Assembly: GCA_020631735.1 (NCBI GenBank)
Contig: CM036159.1
Coordinates: forward strand, 19,817,511-19,881,510
DNA: 64,000 nucleotides
Source: Saccharum officinarum
Taxonomy: Eukaryota; Streptophyta; Magnoliopsida; Poales; Poaceae
Direction: 5' to 3'
The stretch's first letter is position 1, and the number at the start of each line of letters is the position of its first letter. Below, piece by piece: positions 20,348 to 33,584 of the stretch. The notes under the pieces are model-generated. The model saw only the letters and a list, made by a program, of their open reading frames with translations, had not been told where the DNA came from and did no database searches. The position numbers and the translations under genes are program-made.

Positions 20348-20592
20348 GGATGTGTTTAGTTGGTGAAAAGTGGGTGAAAATTTACTGTAGCATCTTTCAT
20401 TTTTATTTGACAAAAATTATCCAACTATGAAGTAACTAGGCTCAAAAGATTCGTCTCGCAAAAACCAGACAAACTTAGCAATTAGTTATTTTTTTTACAT
20501 ATATTTAATACTCTATGCATGCGTCCAAATATTTGATGTGATGGATGGAAGAGGAAATATTTTAGGTTTGCATGGTAAGTGAACGGGTCTAA
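20348..20592. mobile_element. MITE in intron 2 of beta-glucosidase copy 2
   Basis: Starts ggatgtgtttagttggtg and carries the family blocks (ctcaaaagattcgtctcgc, caattagttatttt, tactctatgcatgcgtcc, ttgatgtgatgg). The right end is worn. Confidence 0.65.
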
Positions 20593-20988
20593 AAGGAAGT
20601 TTGTTACTTAGCCTTATACTTGGTCCTTTTGGCACGCTACAGGAAGATGTTGACCTAATGAAAACTTTGAATTTTGATGCCTACCGGTTCTCAATCTCAT
20701 GGTCCAGGATCTTCCCAGGTACATAAACGATACGTCTGAGTTAAGTTGTACTTAGCATGGTAGTCTAGGTGCACACGTTCTTTTAGGTTTAGTACTGGTG
20801 ACGCATCTTTGGTTTATGTAGATGGCGAGGGAAGAGTCAATCCAGAAGGTGTTGCCTATTACAACAATTTGATAAACTATTTGCTTCAGAAAGGTATAAG
20901 CTCAAGTTGGAGCAAGTTCGACATCTGAGACTTCGGTTGGAATTGTAACCCACATTCGCTCATGTCTGAATGTTTCCTTGAAAACTGA

Positions 20989-21081
<93 letters not shown>

Positions 21082-23370
21082 TAAGTCAATCTAAAATTAA
21101 TTAATATTTATATCTGTCCATGTGCTGAGATTTGTTTCTGAGTCTTAAAATGTGACTCGAAAATTATGACCATGATTTTTTTTAAAAAAATGAATATGAA
21201 AGTGTTTCTATGTTTTCCCAAAAGAAGTCTTAATTTATCCTTGCAAAATGTATAGAAGCACTCTGTTTTATTTTATCCTTGCAAAATGTGCCATGCTATA
21301 TCTGTCATATCACAAGTTTTAGCAGGAAGAGAAACCAGATTTTATTTATATTTCTATACAATGTTTTGTAGGAAACTGTTCACAGACTATGCCGATTTCT
21401 GTTTTAAGACTTTTGGCGACCGTGTAAAACATTGGTTTACATTCAATGAGCCAAGGATAGTAGCACTACTTGGTTATGATGGTGGGTCGATTCCTCCTCA
21501 AAGGTGTACCAAATGTGCTGCTGGTGGGAATTCAGCAACTGAACCATATATCGTTGCTCATAATTTTCTCTTGTCACATGCTGCTGCAGTGGCAAGATAC
21601 CGTAATAAGTATCAGGTATGTTTTACTACTTAATATCTCTCTCTCTCTCTCGCGACGATTACTACTTAATATCTCATAGAATTCCCCTGGACACTGTTCT
21701 TGAAGTGCTATGTTAGTAATTTAGTATCAGTAATCTGGAGTGCAGTACAAAATTTGATCTTATTTTACTACATCAAGTGTGCGGTCCAAAAATACAGTAA
21801 GGAATGAAATGTTGTGTGTGCGCGCGCGCGCGCGCTTTGGAATGATGCTCAACATACTTTATAATGTTTCAATTCTATTCTTGACTCAATAAATGCAACA
21901 GATTCCTTCGATAACTAATTGGTCATGTAAACCACAAAAGGCATGCAATAGCTAGCCTGTCCAATTTTGCTAGATATGTACAACTTGATAATTAACATCT
22001 TCCGGTTTAAATTGCTGATAAAATAAAATTTTCAAAGTGTAGGCTGCTCAGAAAGGAAAGGTTGGAATAGTTCTGGACTTCAGTTGATATGAAGCTCTCA
22101 CAAACTCAACTGAGGATCAAGCAGCGGCTCAAAGAGCGAGGGATTTCCATGTTGGTTGGTAAGCTATACAAGTATCCTTTGTCGAAACCTTAGTTTTCAT
22201 GTAAGGAAAGTACAAGTTCTAATATCATCAATAATTGCATCTGATCCCTCTAAAAAAATGCATTTGATGCAGGTTTGTTGATCCATTAATAAATGGACAT
22301 TATCCACAGACGATGCAAGATATTGTCAAAGAGAGGTTGCCCAAGTTTACTCCTGAGCAAGCTAAATTGGTCAAGGGCTCAGCGGATTACATTGGGATCA
22401 ATCAATACACAGCTAGCTACATCAAGGGCCAGAAATTGTTCCAGCAGAAACCTACTAGCTACTCAGCTGATTGGCAGGTTCAATATGCTTGTGAGTTCTT
22501 GCCTCAAACTCAAGTTTTACCTAAATTTAGATATTTTTCACCTGAGTATTCCTCCCCTAAATTATGCAGTAGAACGGAACGGCAAACCAATTGGACCACA
22601 GGTATGTAGTTCTTCACTTCAACATTTGCAAACATCATCCAGTAAACTAGTACTGCACACACATTACGCCATCAGTAGCTCAGTGCTGGTGAATTAAGAA
22701 ATGACTCGTTAGTTTCTGAAATCCTGATTGGCTTTACAATATCAGGCGAATTCGAACTGGCTTTACATTGTCCCAACGGGGATGTATGGTTGTGTGAACT
22801 ATCTGAAGCAAAAGTACGGAAATCCAACAGTTTTCATAACTGAGAACGGTACTCATTACTACAATCTCATATCTCTCTATTACACATTTCACATGAAATG
22901 CGTTGCATATCAAGGGATACCTATACCAATCTTGTTTCTATGTTACCAGGAATGGATCAACCTGGAAACTTGACCCGTGACCAATACTTGCACGACACCA
23001 CAAGGGTGCAATTCTACAAAGGCTACCTCGCTGAGCTGAAGAAAGCCATTGATGATGGCGCAAACGTGGCTGGCTACTTCGCTTGGTCTCTCCTTGATAA
23101 CTTCGAGTGGCAGTCAGGTTACACGTCCAAGTTTGGAATCGTCTACGTCGACTTCAGCACGCCCAAGCTCGAACGACGCCCCAAGGCGTCAGCCTACTGG
23201 TTCAGAGACATGCTTCAGAAACACTGAGCCTCTAACGACCAAGCCTGAAGTAGTTACAGTACCATTTAATTTCTTCAGCGTTGCCTAAGCTAGTTGTTTG
23301 GCTGGCCATATTATTCTACCAAAAGTTGTAAACCAACTCAGTGCAAAATGGGAGTAAAAGATGATAAACG

Positions 23371-23870
23371 GATTTTTTTTTAGAAAGGCGATAAAAGCTT
23401 TGCCGGATTGTTATTAGACGAGGAAAAAAAAAGACAGCACAAAACAAAACAAAAGTTACGACTTATTTACATGGAGACCAGGCTCCCAGCTACTTTGGCA
23501 CACAAGCAGTGACATGGCACGCTACTCAGCTGGTCTAGCAAAAATAAGGAAGAAAACACACTTCCTAAACAGCGATTCTTGCTACTCATCTCCAACAAAT
23601 GCTCTTGTTTCCATTTGATACTGTTGAATTTCGTCCTTGCACAGTAACGCTACTTGGATTGGTTGTAGAGATTTTTGTTGGAATATTCTTATGTTTCGCT
23701 CCTTCCAAATGTTCCACCAAAAGTAGATAAAGATGCCATGTATTCTTTTCCTCTTCTATCAAATTTAATTCTACATTTGCCAGTAACCATGAAGAGATCC
23801 AATCATTCCCACCGAGTCTAGTATCGATAAGTCGAGCCACTGTTTTAATCAATTTGCGTGTTCCATTCTA
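23371..23870 (-). mobile_element. LINE (L1-type) 3' end fragment
   Basis: On the minus strand a frame reads GIFIYFWWNIWKERNIRIFQ and ends AFVGDE-stop, the typical C-terminus after the zinc-binding domain of plant non-LTR reverse transcriptases. About 190 bp later comes a 3' end of the LINE kind (ggcaaagcttttatcgcc) and an A-tail (the T-run at 23371-23379 on the + strand). Frameshifts lie upstream of GIFIYF. Truncated and dead. Confidence 0.72.
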
Positions 23871-24759
23871 ATTGTGTTTTATCTGTTTGGATCCTTGTGT
23901 TTTCTGCTACCATTCGTCTTCACTGTTTGTGGATACTTTATCCGGCTTAATAACCTGTAGTAGACACCAGAAACACGTTCATTTGGAATACATGCTGCGT
24001 CTCAAAGAGGGACACATATCAATGTGACTACTTCAGCAATACTTTTCAGCGAACGAACGGTATTTTCTTCTTACACCAAATCAGCATAAGCCAAATTTCA
24101 ATGAAACGAACAGGTTTGTGCCTACCATACTTGATTTTTCAATCTTTGATGCATATCTTTGACCACATGACAGATTTTGCAAGTAGTTTGAATACAAACT
24201 AACACATAAACTTATATGAAATCTACACTACACAATGTAATAATTGTTAACGCTTGCAGTTTTTAAGCTTTGATCAAATATTGTGTTAAAACAATTAGAG
24301 ATATATGAGTGAGTGTAACTCTGATGGTTGGATTCCTTACGGTGAAACTTATCCACCCGGGTACGTGTCGTTGACTTGACATAGGTGCTCACATTTTCAT
24401 GGAATTAACGGTGTTATTGTTTCAGTAGTAGTCGACGTTGTTCTTTCAGTGATAGTTGACGTGCATGCTAATAGCGAGGCACCTGTGGTGACTTCCTCAG
24501 TCTCAATATTTCATCAATCTACAGGTCTACCAGCTCAGTCTCAGTATTTCAGAGATGTTCATAGAGAAGGGTGGTGGTAGGGTGTTGTATTTCGAAGGTG
24601 TACGAGATCTGCGGATTAGTATTTCGAAGTTGCTCATAAGGGTAAGGTGTGTAGGTAGGGTGAGCATGTACATATGACTTCATCGATCTCGAGATTTATG
24701 CGTTTATATGGATGAGTGTGTGTGCATATATAAATATTTGCATAGTAGTATGGTTAAAA
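23871..24759. other. Intergenic up to the assembly gap
   Basis: No gene seen. Around 24040-24112 there is a short match (cagcataagccaaatttc ... gaaacgaacagg) to the 60-bp element at 42116-42175, inverted. Confidence 0.5.
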
Positions 24760-24859
24760 NNNNNNNNNNNNNNNNNNNNNNNNNNNNNNNNNNNNNNNNN
24801 NNNNNNNNNNNNNNNNNNNNNNNNNNNNNNNNNNNNNNNNNNNNNNNNNNNNNNNNNNN
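24760..24859. other. Assembly gap (100 N)
   Basis: Exactly 100 N, the conventional length for a gap of unknown size. The 5' LTR and gag of the gypsy element to the right should lie here, so true missing sequence is probably several kilobases. Confidence 0.98.
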
Positions 24860-26922
24860 GCCGCCAGCTGTATGCGAGCAATGGTGGGATCAAGCGGAGG
24901 CCCTCATCAAGGCAAAGAACAAGGCGCAACCCAAATACGGACTTGGATATCACCGCATCAACAACTTCGACGAGGGAGAAGGCCCGATCAACTCCAACGA
25001 CGTCGACTGCTTCACCATCTCAACCCATTCGGAGACGAAGCCGGCTGCTCGTACACTACACGACGTCGACAACACCTCGTCGAAGCAAAAGCGGCCGAAG
25101 AAGGTGAGGAGTTGGATGCTACGCCAGCACCTCAAGAACTCGAAGATGGAGGGCAACCTACCGTCGACGAGCTCGTGCAAATCAACTTGGGGACGGAGGA
25201 TGATCCGCGACCTACTTTTGTCAGCGCCTCACTCACGGAGGAGGAGCGGGAAGACTACAGAAGCTTCCTGACGGAGTACAAGGATTGCTTCGCATGGAAT
25301 TACAAGGAGATGCCGGGTTGGATCCCCGTGTTGCCACTCACAAGCTGGCAATTGATCCACAATTTCGTCCCATTAAGCAAGCACCTCGACGCCTACGACC
25401 TGAGTTTCAAGACCAGGTCATAAGGGAGGTCGATAAGATGATCGCCGCAGGGTTCATCAAAGAGATACAATACCCTCGCTGGCTCGCCAACATCGTCCCG
25501 GTGGAGAAGAAGAATGGGCAAGTTCGAGTCTGCGTTGATTTTCGCGACTTGAACCGGGCTTGCCCCAAGGATGATTTCCCTCTACCGATCACGGAGATGG
25601 TAGTCGATGCTACCACGGGGTTTGACGCCTTGTCCTTCATGGACGGGTCATCTGGCTACAACCAAATAAAGATGGACCCCGTTGACGCATTCGACACCGC
25701 CTTCAGAACGCCCAAGGGCAATTTCTACTACACGGTGATGCCCTTCGGACTGAAGAACGCTGGCGCTACCTACCAGCGTGCCATGACGTACATTCTCGGG
25801 GACTTGATCCACCACTCCGTCGAGTGCTACGTCGACGACATGGTGGTGAAGACGAGAGACCGGAGGAACCATCGAGATGATCTGCAGGTGGTTTTCGAGC
25901 GGCTACGCCAACACCAGCTCAAGATGAACCCCCTCAAGTGCGCGTTTGCTGTGCGATCCGGCGTCTTCCTCGGCTTCATCGTGCGAGTACGCGGCATCGA
26001 GATCGAGCCAAAGAAGATCACCGCCATCATGTCGATGCCACCTCCCCAAGAACTGAAGGAGTTGAAGTCGCTTCAAGGACATCTGGCCTACATCCGGCGG
26101 TTCATCTCCAACCTGTCCGGGCGCATACAACCCTTCTCCAAGTTGATGAAGAAAGGTGCACCGTTCGTGTGGGATAAGGAGTGCCAAAATTGCTTTGACA
26201 GCATCAAAAGGTACCTTCTTAACCCTCCTGTGCTGGCTGCTCCTGTAAAAGGGCGCCCTCTTATTCTCTATATTGCGGTGCAGCCTTACTCACTAGGCGC
26301 TCTGCTCGCACAACACAACGACGAAGGCAAAGAGGTGGCGTGCTACTACTTGAGCCGCACCATGGTGGGCGCCGAACACAACTACTCTCCCATCGAGAAG
26401 TTATGTTTGGCACTGATCTTTGCCTTGAAAAAGCTAAGGCACTACATGCTGGCGCACGAAGTCCAACTGGTGGCAAGAGCAGATCCAATAAAGTACTTGC
26501 TCAGTCAGCCCGTGCTTACAGGGCGACTAGCAAAGTGGGTGCTACTCATGATGGAGTTTGACATCACCTTCGTGCCGCAAAAGGCCGTCAAGGGGCAAGC
26601 TTTAGCAGAATTCCTAGCAGCACACCCTGTACCGGACGACTCTCCACTCATCACCGAGCTACCAGACGAGGAGGTCTTCGTCGCCGAGCTTGAAGCCCCC
26701 TGGGAGCTGTACTTCGACGGCGCCTCGCGAACAGAAGTCAACCTCAACGATGCCCCAAGACGGAGAGCTGGAGCTGGGTTGGTGTTCAAGACCCCACAGG
26801 GAGGAGTGATGTACCACTCATTCTCTCTTCTCAAGGAGGAGTGCTCTAACAATGAAGCGGAGTACGAGGCGCTCATCTTCGGTCTCCTCCTAGCGTTTTC
26901 CATGGAGGAATGCTCCAGCTGA
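24860..26922 (+). pseudogene. Gypsy reverse transcriptase, RNase H and truncated second RNase H
   Basis: The start is broken by frameshifts: WWDQAEALIKAKNKAQPKYG, then ELDATPAPQELEDGG, then the main frame from about 25320 (LDPRVATHKLAIDPQFRPIK). Reverse transcriptase is open from there, with VCVDFRDLNRACPKDDFPLP, FMDGSSGYNQIKM, MPFGLKNAGATYQ and the catalytic CYVDDMVVK. RNase H follows (ALLAQHNDEGKEVACYYLSR). The second RNase H begins WELYFDGASR and NNEAEYEALIFGL, then a deletion joins it to ADALAKLAAALALP out of frame, giving a TGA at 26920-26922. Most of that domain is therefore missing. Confidence 0.88.
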
Positions 26923-26926
26923 TGCT

Positions 26927-28332
26927 TTGGCAAAGCTTGCAGCAGCGCTTGCCCTCCCGAGGGCAAGCCCGCGCAGGTCACTGTCGAGGAGAGGTGGCTC
27001 CTTCCCGCCGTTCTGGAGCTCGTCCCAGAGGAGTATGAAGTTAACGCCGTCACTGCGTGTGCCGTTGAAGATGGCGACTGGCGTAAGCCCTTCCTCGACT
27101 ACTTCAAGCATGGCGCTCTCCCCGACGATGCGGCGAAGAGGCGTCAACTACAACGACGGCTCCCCTCGTACATCTACAAGGGAGGCGTGCTCTATAGGCG
27201 TGCCTACGGACAAGAGGTACTCCTTCGATGCGTCAACCAACAAGAAGCTGATGAGGTCCTGAAGGAGGTGCACCACGGAGTTTGCGGTGGGCACCAGAGC
27301 GGACCAAAGATGTACCACAGCATCCGCTTGGCTGGGTACTACTGGCCGGGCATCATGACGGATTGCCTGAAAGTGGCGAAGAGGTGTCATGGTTGCCAAA
27401 TCCATGGAAACTTCAAACACCTGCCGCCAGTTCCTCTTCACCCGACGGTCCCGGCGTGGCCGTTCGATGCTTGGGGCATGGACGTCATCGGCCCCATCGA
27501 CCCTCCATCTTCTGGAGGTCATCGCTTCATCCTTGCAGCAACAGACTACTTCTCCAAGTGGGCAGAAGCAGTACCACTGCGCGAGGTCAAGAGCGCGAAC
27601 GCCATCAACTTTCTGGAGCGGCACATCATATACCGCTTCGGAATTCCACATCGGATCACCTCCGATAATGCCAAGGCGTTCAAGTCGAGCAAGATGCACC
27701 AGTTCATGGAAAAATATAAAATCAAGTGGAATTATTCTACTGGATATTATCCCCAAGCAAACGGGATGATAGAGGCGTTCAACAAAACCCTCGGTAAAAT
27801 ACTGAAGAAGACGGTGCACAGGCATAAAAGAGATTGGCATGACCGTCTCTATGAAGCGCTATGGGCGTACCGTGTCACGGTCCGTACCCCAACTCAAGCC
27901 ACCCCATACTCTCTTGTGTACGGGTGTGAAGCAGTCTTGCCTTTAGAAATTCAGCTACCATCTCTACGTGTAGCTATTCGTGATGGTCTTACTCAAGACG
28001 AACAGGTCCAGCTGCGGTTCCAGGAGCTTGACGCCTTGGAGGAAGGACGTCTCCACGCTGTACAAGCATTGGAGCTGTATCGCCAGAACATGACAAGGGC
28101 CTACGACAAGCTCGTCAAGAGGCGCGTCTTCAGGAGAGGCGAGCTGGTGCTCGTGCTTCGACGCCCCATTGTCGTCACCCATAAGATGAAAGGAAAATTC
28201 GAGCCCAAGTGGGAAGGACCGTACGTCATCGAGCAAGCCTACGACGGGGGCGCCTACCAGCTAGTCGACCAACACGGAGTCCGACCCATGCCGCCGGTCA
28301 ACGGGAGGTTCTTAAAAAAATACTTTGCATAA
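26927..28332 (+). pseudogene. Gypsy integrase with upstream frameshift
   Basis: After DALAKLAAALALP a 1-bp shift occurs (about 26960); from there the frame is open to 28332. It holds the zinc-finger HHCC (VHHGVCGGHQSG ... CHGCQIHG), the core with WGMDVIGPID, ITSDNAKAF and QANGMIEAFNKT (D, D, E), and a C-terminal GKFEPKWEGPYVIEQ module. Integrase itself looks complete, but it would not be translated in frame with RT. Confidence 0.85.
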
Positions 28333-29426
28333 AAAATCCTTTTTTTTTTTACCTCTCCGTGAGATGACCACGTGCATTTTCTATTGCATGGTTCGGTCGT
28401 CTCTCCATGGAGAGAAAACAAAAAAAAAACCAAGGCTCTCCCTACCAGGCTACAGCTGCAGCGGAGGATCTGACGACTTTGGGGCCTTTCCAGAAGGTCC
28501 GGGGCGACAACCTGGTGGGCGGATTTTGCGACAAGCCACCATTGCACGGAACACACGACAGATGCCGAACACGTTTCCGCTGGGGGCAGTGGGAAGATGA
28601 CTCGAGTCACTCCTAAGCAGCGAGGCGACCACGCCGCTCGCGCTTCCTGACATGAAGCGGCACACTCTCTGGGGAAGACCGTAGAAAAAGAGCAAGAAAG
28701 GGCTACCTGGTGCAACACAAGTTCCACCAAGTGTGAAGCCACTTGCCACCCTGGAAGGTGACAACAAGGGACCAAAAGATTCAAGGCCAGCGAGGATTCA
28801 TCTAGGCACACAAAGGTGAATGGCTATCTTCCAAGTTCCACCGATGCTAAAAAAAAAAGGGGCAAAAAAAAAATGGTCTCCAAAGAAGTGACCGAGTTCA
28901 TGCCAAACAAGCACAAATCAAGTTCAAGTGTCGAGCTTAGCATCCAACGGAAGGCGGAGGTAGTCATTCGCCGTCCTCGGCAAAAGTGATGGCAAATTCC
29001 AAAGCCGTTACCCAAAACTCAACACCAACTCAGCCATACCTACGCTTCTATGTTAGAGAGAGCGAGTAAGCTGTGGTTCAACTCAAAGCAAGGGGAGTCT
29101 CAAGCAAGAATTCCCTACACCCTGGTGGAGACGTCAAAGCAGAGGTCTACACACTCAAGCACACAACGGGGTAAAATCGTTGGAGTCGTTCCACCATGGT
29201 TACGCAACGTGCCTAATGGTCATGCCCCCTGGCTGTCTTATCCCGAGCTGCTCATATAGCTAACGCCGATGGGAGAGCCAACATTTTTTTAAAAAAAAAA
29301 ATTACTCCAAACAAGTCTTTGTTCTCATGACGGTTTGCCCCTTTACCATGATATCATTATAATCATGACTGGTTCACGTACAATGGGCCAGTCTTGTTTT
29401 TTTTGTAGTGTTGCAGGTCCATCGTT

Positions 29427-29643
29427 GCACTACAACTGGGAACAGTGCGATGCGCCAGTGCGGTTAGCATCAAGCTGCGAAACCCTTCGGTCCGATCGGC
29501 TAGCACCACACCATACAACGGTCGCGGTCGGATTGATAAACCACAACTACGGGAACAGTGCGATGCACCAGGGCGGTTCGCGTCAAGCTGTGAAACCCTT
29601 CAACCCGGCAGGCTGACACCACACAAAGTGGCGTCGGGTTGAT
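29427..29643. repeat. Tandem repeat of about 110 bp, two copies, in the gypsy 3' region
   Basis: Two adjacent units, about 29429-29535 and 29540-29643, share gggaacagtgcgatgc, tcaagctg(c/t)gaaacccttc and cggattgataaa-type ends with about 80% identity by eye. Confidence 0.75.
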
Positions 29644-29704
29644 AAAACTTCTTTGTCGAGTGGAACCACCTGTGCACCACAAGGCGAAGATGATTCAAGG
29701 GCGT

Positions 29705-29880
29705 CCGAGTGGCCGTCGCCACAACACGGACCCGATGGACGTTCTCATTGGCCAACGCCGCAACACGGCCCCAATGAAGCCCTACATTCTCGTTGGCCAA
29801 CGCCGCAACACGGCCCCGACGAAGCTTCCACGACTTTCTGATGGCCAATGCCGAAACACGGCCCCAACAGAAGTCTACAC
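29705..29880. repeat. Degenerate tandem repeat of about 50 bp, four copies
   Basis: Four units centred on ggccaacgccgcaacacggc with variable spacers, at about 29710, 29748, 29793 and 29842. Confidence 0.75.
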
Positions 29881-31290
29881 CAGCACTTGGAGGCAGCGCA
29901 ACGCCACCAAGGTTTATTTTTTTGTTTTGTTTTGTTTTTGTTTTTCTTTTCTTTTCCTTCTTTGTTTTTTTTCCTTTTCTCCCTCTTCTCTTTTGCTTTG
30001 TTTTTCTTTGGTCCCCCTCTATTGCTTTGGTTACGCCAAGGACCAGGGGAGCATCCGCAACAGGATGGCCCTTCACCAATGGGAATCAACGTTGTCGCGA
30101 CCCGGCGGCGACGCACATGAAGATTTCCCATGGAGGATCCAGCTTGCACCAGCCATATTGCGGTGTACGACCCTGAAGGCATGAAGTCGTAGTGGAAAAC
30201 TACACTTAGCACGAGCTAAGAATGAACGAATGTAACCCTGTGTACTAGTTCTTGTATACGCGGTAACAAGTTAGTTGTAAATTAGCTCTGGTAAGACTCT
30301 GTTGAAAGAGTCTCCCAACATGTACTCATGTCTCTTGTACTGTTGAGAAGCAATGAAAAAATAATAATAATAAAAAAGTGTTGTCTCAGGTTGTACGCTT
30401 TTATGCCAAGTGATTAATCAAAGCGTACAGCTGAGCTCTGTACAAGTCGTGTGCATGTTTATACGTGTGTATCAATTCTCAGGCTTCATGTTGATCGTGA
30501 GCCAAGATAAAGTGCTATGTTGCTAACACGGTGACTCGATCGTATAGTGGCTCAATACAAATGAAAAGCAAACGCCCTGCGAGTAGTGATGCCGTACTTG
30601 CAAGTTTGCATGGATACAATTGCTGAAGGCAACGCGGCCACAGATCGGGAGGACATGCTCAGGCGGTGCCGCGGCGGTGTCGCCTTCAGATTATGCACAA
30701 TCTCTGGAGGATTCCTGGTGTTGGCCCTTGTCAGCCCCGTTGGGCGCACGTCTCTGCTGCCCTAGTTCTACGGAGGGCGCCGTGCTGACAACCGCCCATG
30801 CCTGGAGGAAACAGTGGCGGAAAAATCCCTGTTCACCGTCGCCGGCCAACTGCAAGACGAAGGCACGCCTGTTCTGTCCATCAAAGATAACTCTGACGCT
30901 AGCAATGGGGCCGGTGGCTAAGTCAGATGTATATTGTGACATGTACAAACGCGAGGAACAGACGTGTGCGAGCTTGTGCGCAGCTCTATCGCCGTGCATA
31001 CGCGAGGAATAACAAAGAAAGTGCTCGTACACGCTTATGATCGGTCAAGCAAGAAGGGAACATATATGTGAATCCTGTATTGGCTTGACGGATATAACCT
31101 GTTCACTTGACTATTATATAATATATAAAAGGGGTGCATGCATCTAGCGATGCCCAACTTATTTAACTAAGGTTCAGCAAAAGTAAAAAAAAAAGACTCA
31201 AACATAAGAGTCTAGACAAACTAGGTGATGCTAAGAAATAGCTAGTCTCCTACGGGGGCTACTGTGAATGTGGCCCAGCTAGGGATGACC

Positions 31291-33584
31291 TCATGTTCTA
31301 TCTTTAAGGAAGGAGTACTTCAGGATAAGTTTGACGCCCCGAGACACCGGATCCTCTAGTTGGCCGATGTCCTCCAGCTGAGCTTTCATGTTGCGCCGGC
31401 ACTCCTCCAGCTGCTCAAGTCTGGCCTCCAGCGTCTTGATATGTCCCCGACAAAACTCGATGTTCTTCAAGAGCTCCTCTTCTTTGCCAAGGAGCTCTTT
31501 TTCACGTGCCCAGGCAACACGAGCTTCCTCCTGGAAGCTACGAGCCTTTTCCTCGAAGTCGCGAGCCTCTTTGGCAGCGTTCTGTTGCTCCATCTTGAGG
31601 GGCTGGTATTTTGCTTGCGCCTCGTCACGCTCCTCGGCATGACGCTTTAGTTCAGCCACGGTCATGGAGCGGGCGGTGTCTAGCTCGCCAAGTTGTTGAT
31701 GTCCTTCCTCCATGACAGAATTAGCTTCGATAGAGGAAGAAGTGTCGCCCTCCAAGCGCTGCGCCAGGCTCGCCATATGGGTCATGAGTTGAGCTAAGGC
31801 CGCAGGGCGCGACTCTTCATACATCGCTGTCCAGTAACCCAAGAGCATTTTGATGCGGCGATTCACCTGTTTCTCGTTGAGAGGACTAATCTCTAGCATG
31901 GCCTGGAGGTCCCTCAATTCCTCGCGCACACCATGTCTATCGTTGGGTAGATCAAGGACAAAAGAGGCGTCATTGTCTAAGAAAGCAGGAATGCTAATTG
32001 ACCCCAGCTTGGCAGTAAATTCTTTAGCTTGGTCTACTAGTTGGAGATGCATGTTGTCCTCCTTCTTCAGGGCTGCCAGCTTGGAGAGCGGTATGTGGTC
32101 CTGGAGGTCCTTGCCAACTGCAGGCAAGAGAGTATAATAATCAATAGATGAGCATGTGTTGCTATGTACAAGACAGCGTGTATATGCGCTAGCTTGATTA
32201 CCTTCCGTGGTCGTGTCATTGGCAGGACGTGCAGGCTCACATCCTGATTGAGCTGGTACAACGTCTTGAAGCAATGCTCGCATGGTGTCGCCTGATAGCA
32301 CAGGTACCCCATTGTCCGTCGGCAGATCCGAGCTGAGGATATCCGAAGAGGGCGCCGGAGTCGACGACTGGACGGGAGCTGTCGCAGGTGGCAGCGCCGC
32401 ATCCTTTGGCTGCACCTCAGCTGTAGATTGGCCGTTTACCACTTCCGTGGGAACTCCGTAGTCCTGTATGGAGTCCGTGAAAAAGCTAAATACATCTACG
32501 GACAAGATTGCATCCCATGGGAGGGTGCTTAAGTCTTCTGTCATCATCGGCTTGACAAGGATACATAAAAAGTTACTAAAGCTCCAAAAGAGATGAGAAG
32601 AAGTTTATGAACATGCTTACGCTGTCTTTGCACAGCTCGGCCAAAGTAAGAGCGTCAGAATTCATCTCTTTGTTTCCCAAGCAGGTCACGGGAGCGGGAG
32701 TAATCTTGCCCTGTGAGAATAACATGACACGGCAACGTTGGCGTGCAAATTTATTAAATATATGTGCACAAAAGTTGTCGTACCTTCAGTGCGGCATCAG
32801 ATGGCTGCGCAGGCTTAGTATTATCAGCAGAAGCTTGAGGAGGATCCGACTTCGTCAGAGTTCTCCTTTCGGCGCCCTTTGCAGTTTCGCCCTCGACGCC
32901 GTCGTCAGCTTTGCGGGTTCTCTTCGCAGGACTCGCCTCCTTGGGTGGTTCTTCTCCACGTGAAGAACCGCCGCCCGCCGCCTTGCGATCTCTTTTGCTG
33001 AGGACAGGCGCAGAGAGGGATTTGTCTAATGGCTCCGATGGACGGTCAGTGGGATCGCTTGCGCCGTCCTTGCGAAGCTTTCTCTTTGGAGGGACATCTG
33101 GTTGGGGAGAGTCTGAATCTGAGCTGCTGTCATCCAAAACCATCTGAGGGCGACGCCTGCCGTTGCTTTCCTGAGGCTTGCGGAACTCAATTTTGTACTG
33201 GTCCGTGGTGTTGCGGGCTCCAGACCTGCTCCTGCGCGAGTTGTCCTGATCGTCGCGGTTGGCAGAGGGCTTCGTGTTGTCGCGACGTGAGGATCCTTCG
33301 CCGTCTTGACTTTGGCGCAGCTTGCGCTCGTCCCTGCGCATCGGAGGCTCCTCGCGTTGGTCCTGATTCTTGTGGTCGCCACGAGGCTTGGCGACGTCTC
33401 GACGAGAAATACGCTCATCAGCCAGATCTTCACGGGGCTGCGAGGTGTTCCGATTTCCGCGTGTCTTGAGTGCATCTCGACGTGGTGGATCGTCCTCGCG
33501 CTCGCCTTGGGATCGCTGGGAACGACGCTGCCTGCCGGACCATTCGCCTACGCGTTCGTCGTTACCACGACCCATCTGCATCAA
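31291..33584 (-). CDS. Antisense four-exon gene inside the gypsy element, unknown function
   Basis: Minus-strand exons 33584-32784, 32710-32621, 32550-32202 and 32117-31291 join at GT-AG sites in perfect phase to 688 residues. The first 265 residues are Arg/Asp/Ser-rich and highly charged (GEREDDPPRRDALK, VLDDSSSDSDSPQP, PPKRKLRKDG), likely disordered. The last 250 are a long coiled coil rich in Glu, Lys and Ala (ARDFEEKARSFQEEAR, KELLGKEEELLKN). No enzyme motif is seen. It lies between integrase and the polypurine tract, on the strand opposite to pol, the place where Tat elements such as Grande carry an antisense gene. Function of these proteins is not known to me. The open, correctly phased exons suggest some selection, or recent insertion. 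Confidence 0.68.

Larger units (their letters stand above)
28333..31290. other. Non-coding 3' region of the gypsy element
   Basis: Almost 3 kb with no sense coding frame I can support. It has A-runs, a T/C-rich tract at about 29910-30020 and two tandem-repeat blocks listed separately. Near 30355-30375 there is an A-rich stretch with aataataataaaa. Confidence 0.6.

Noticed and set aside
28254..28811. Minus-strand frame of 185 codons after gypsy integrase
   Set aside because: It overlaps the end of integrase on the other strand, has no recognisable domain and lacks the spliced structure of the antisense gene further right.
29705..29880. CRISPR-like spaced repeats
   Set aside because: Repeats are degenerate and part of a plant retrotransposon 3' region; CRISPR arrays do not belong in a plant nuclear genome.
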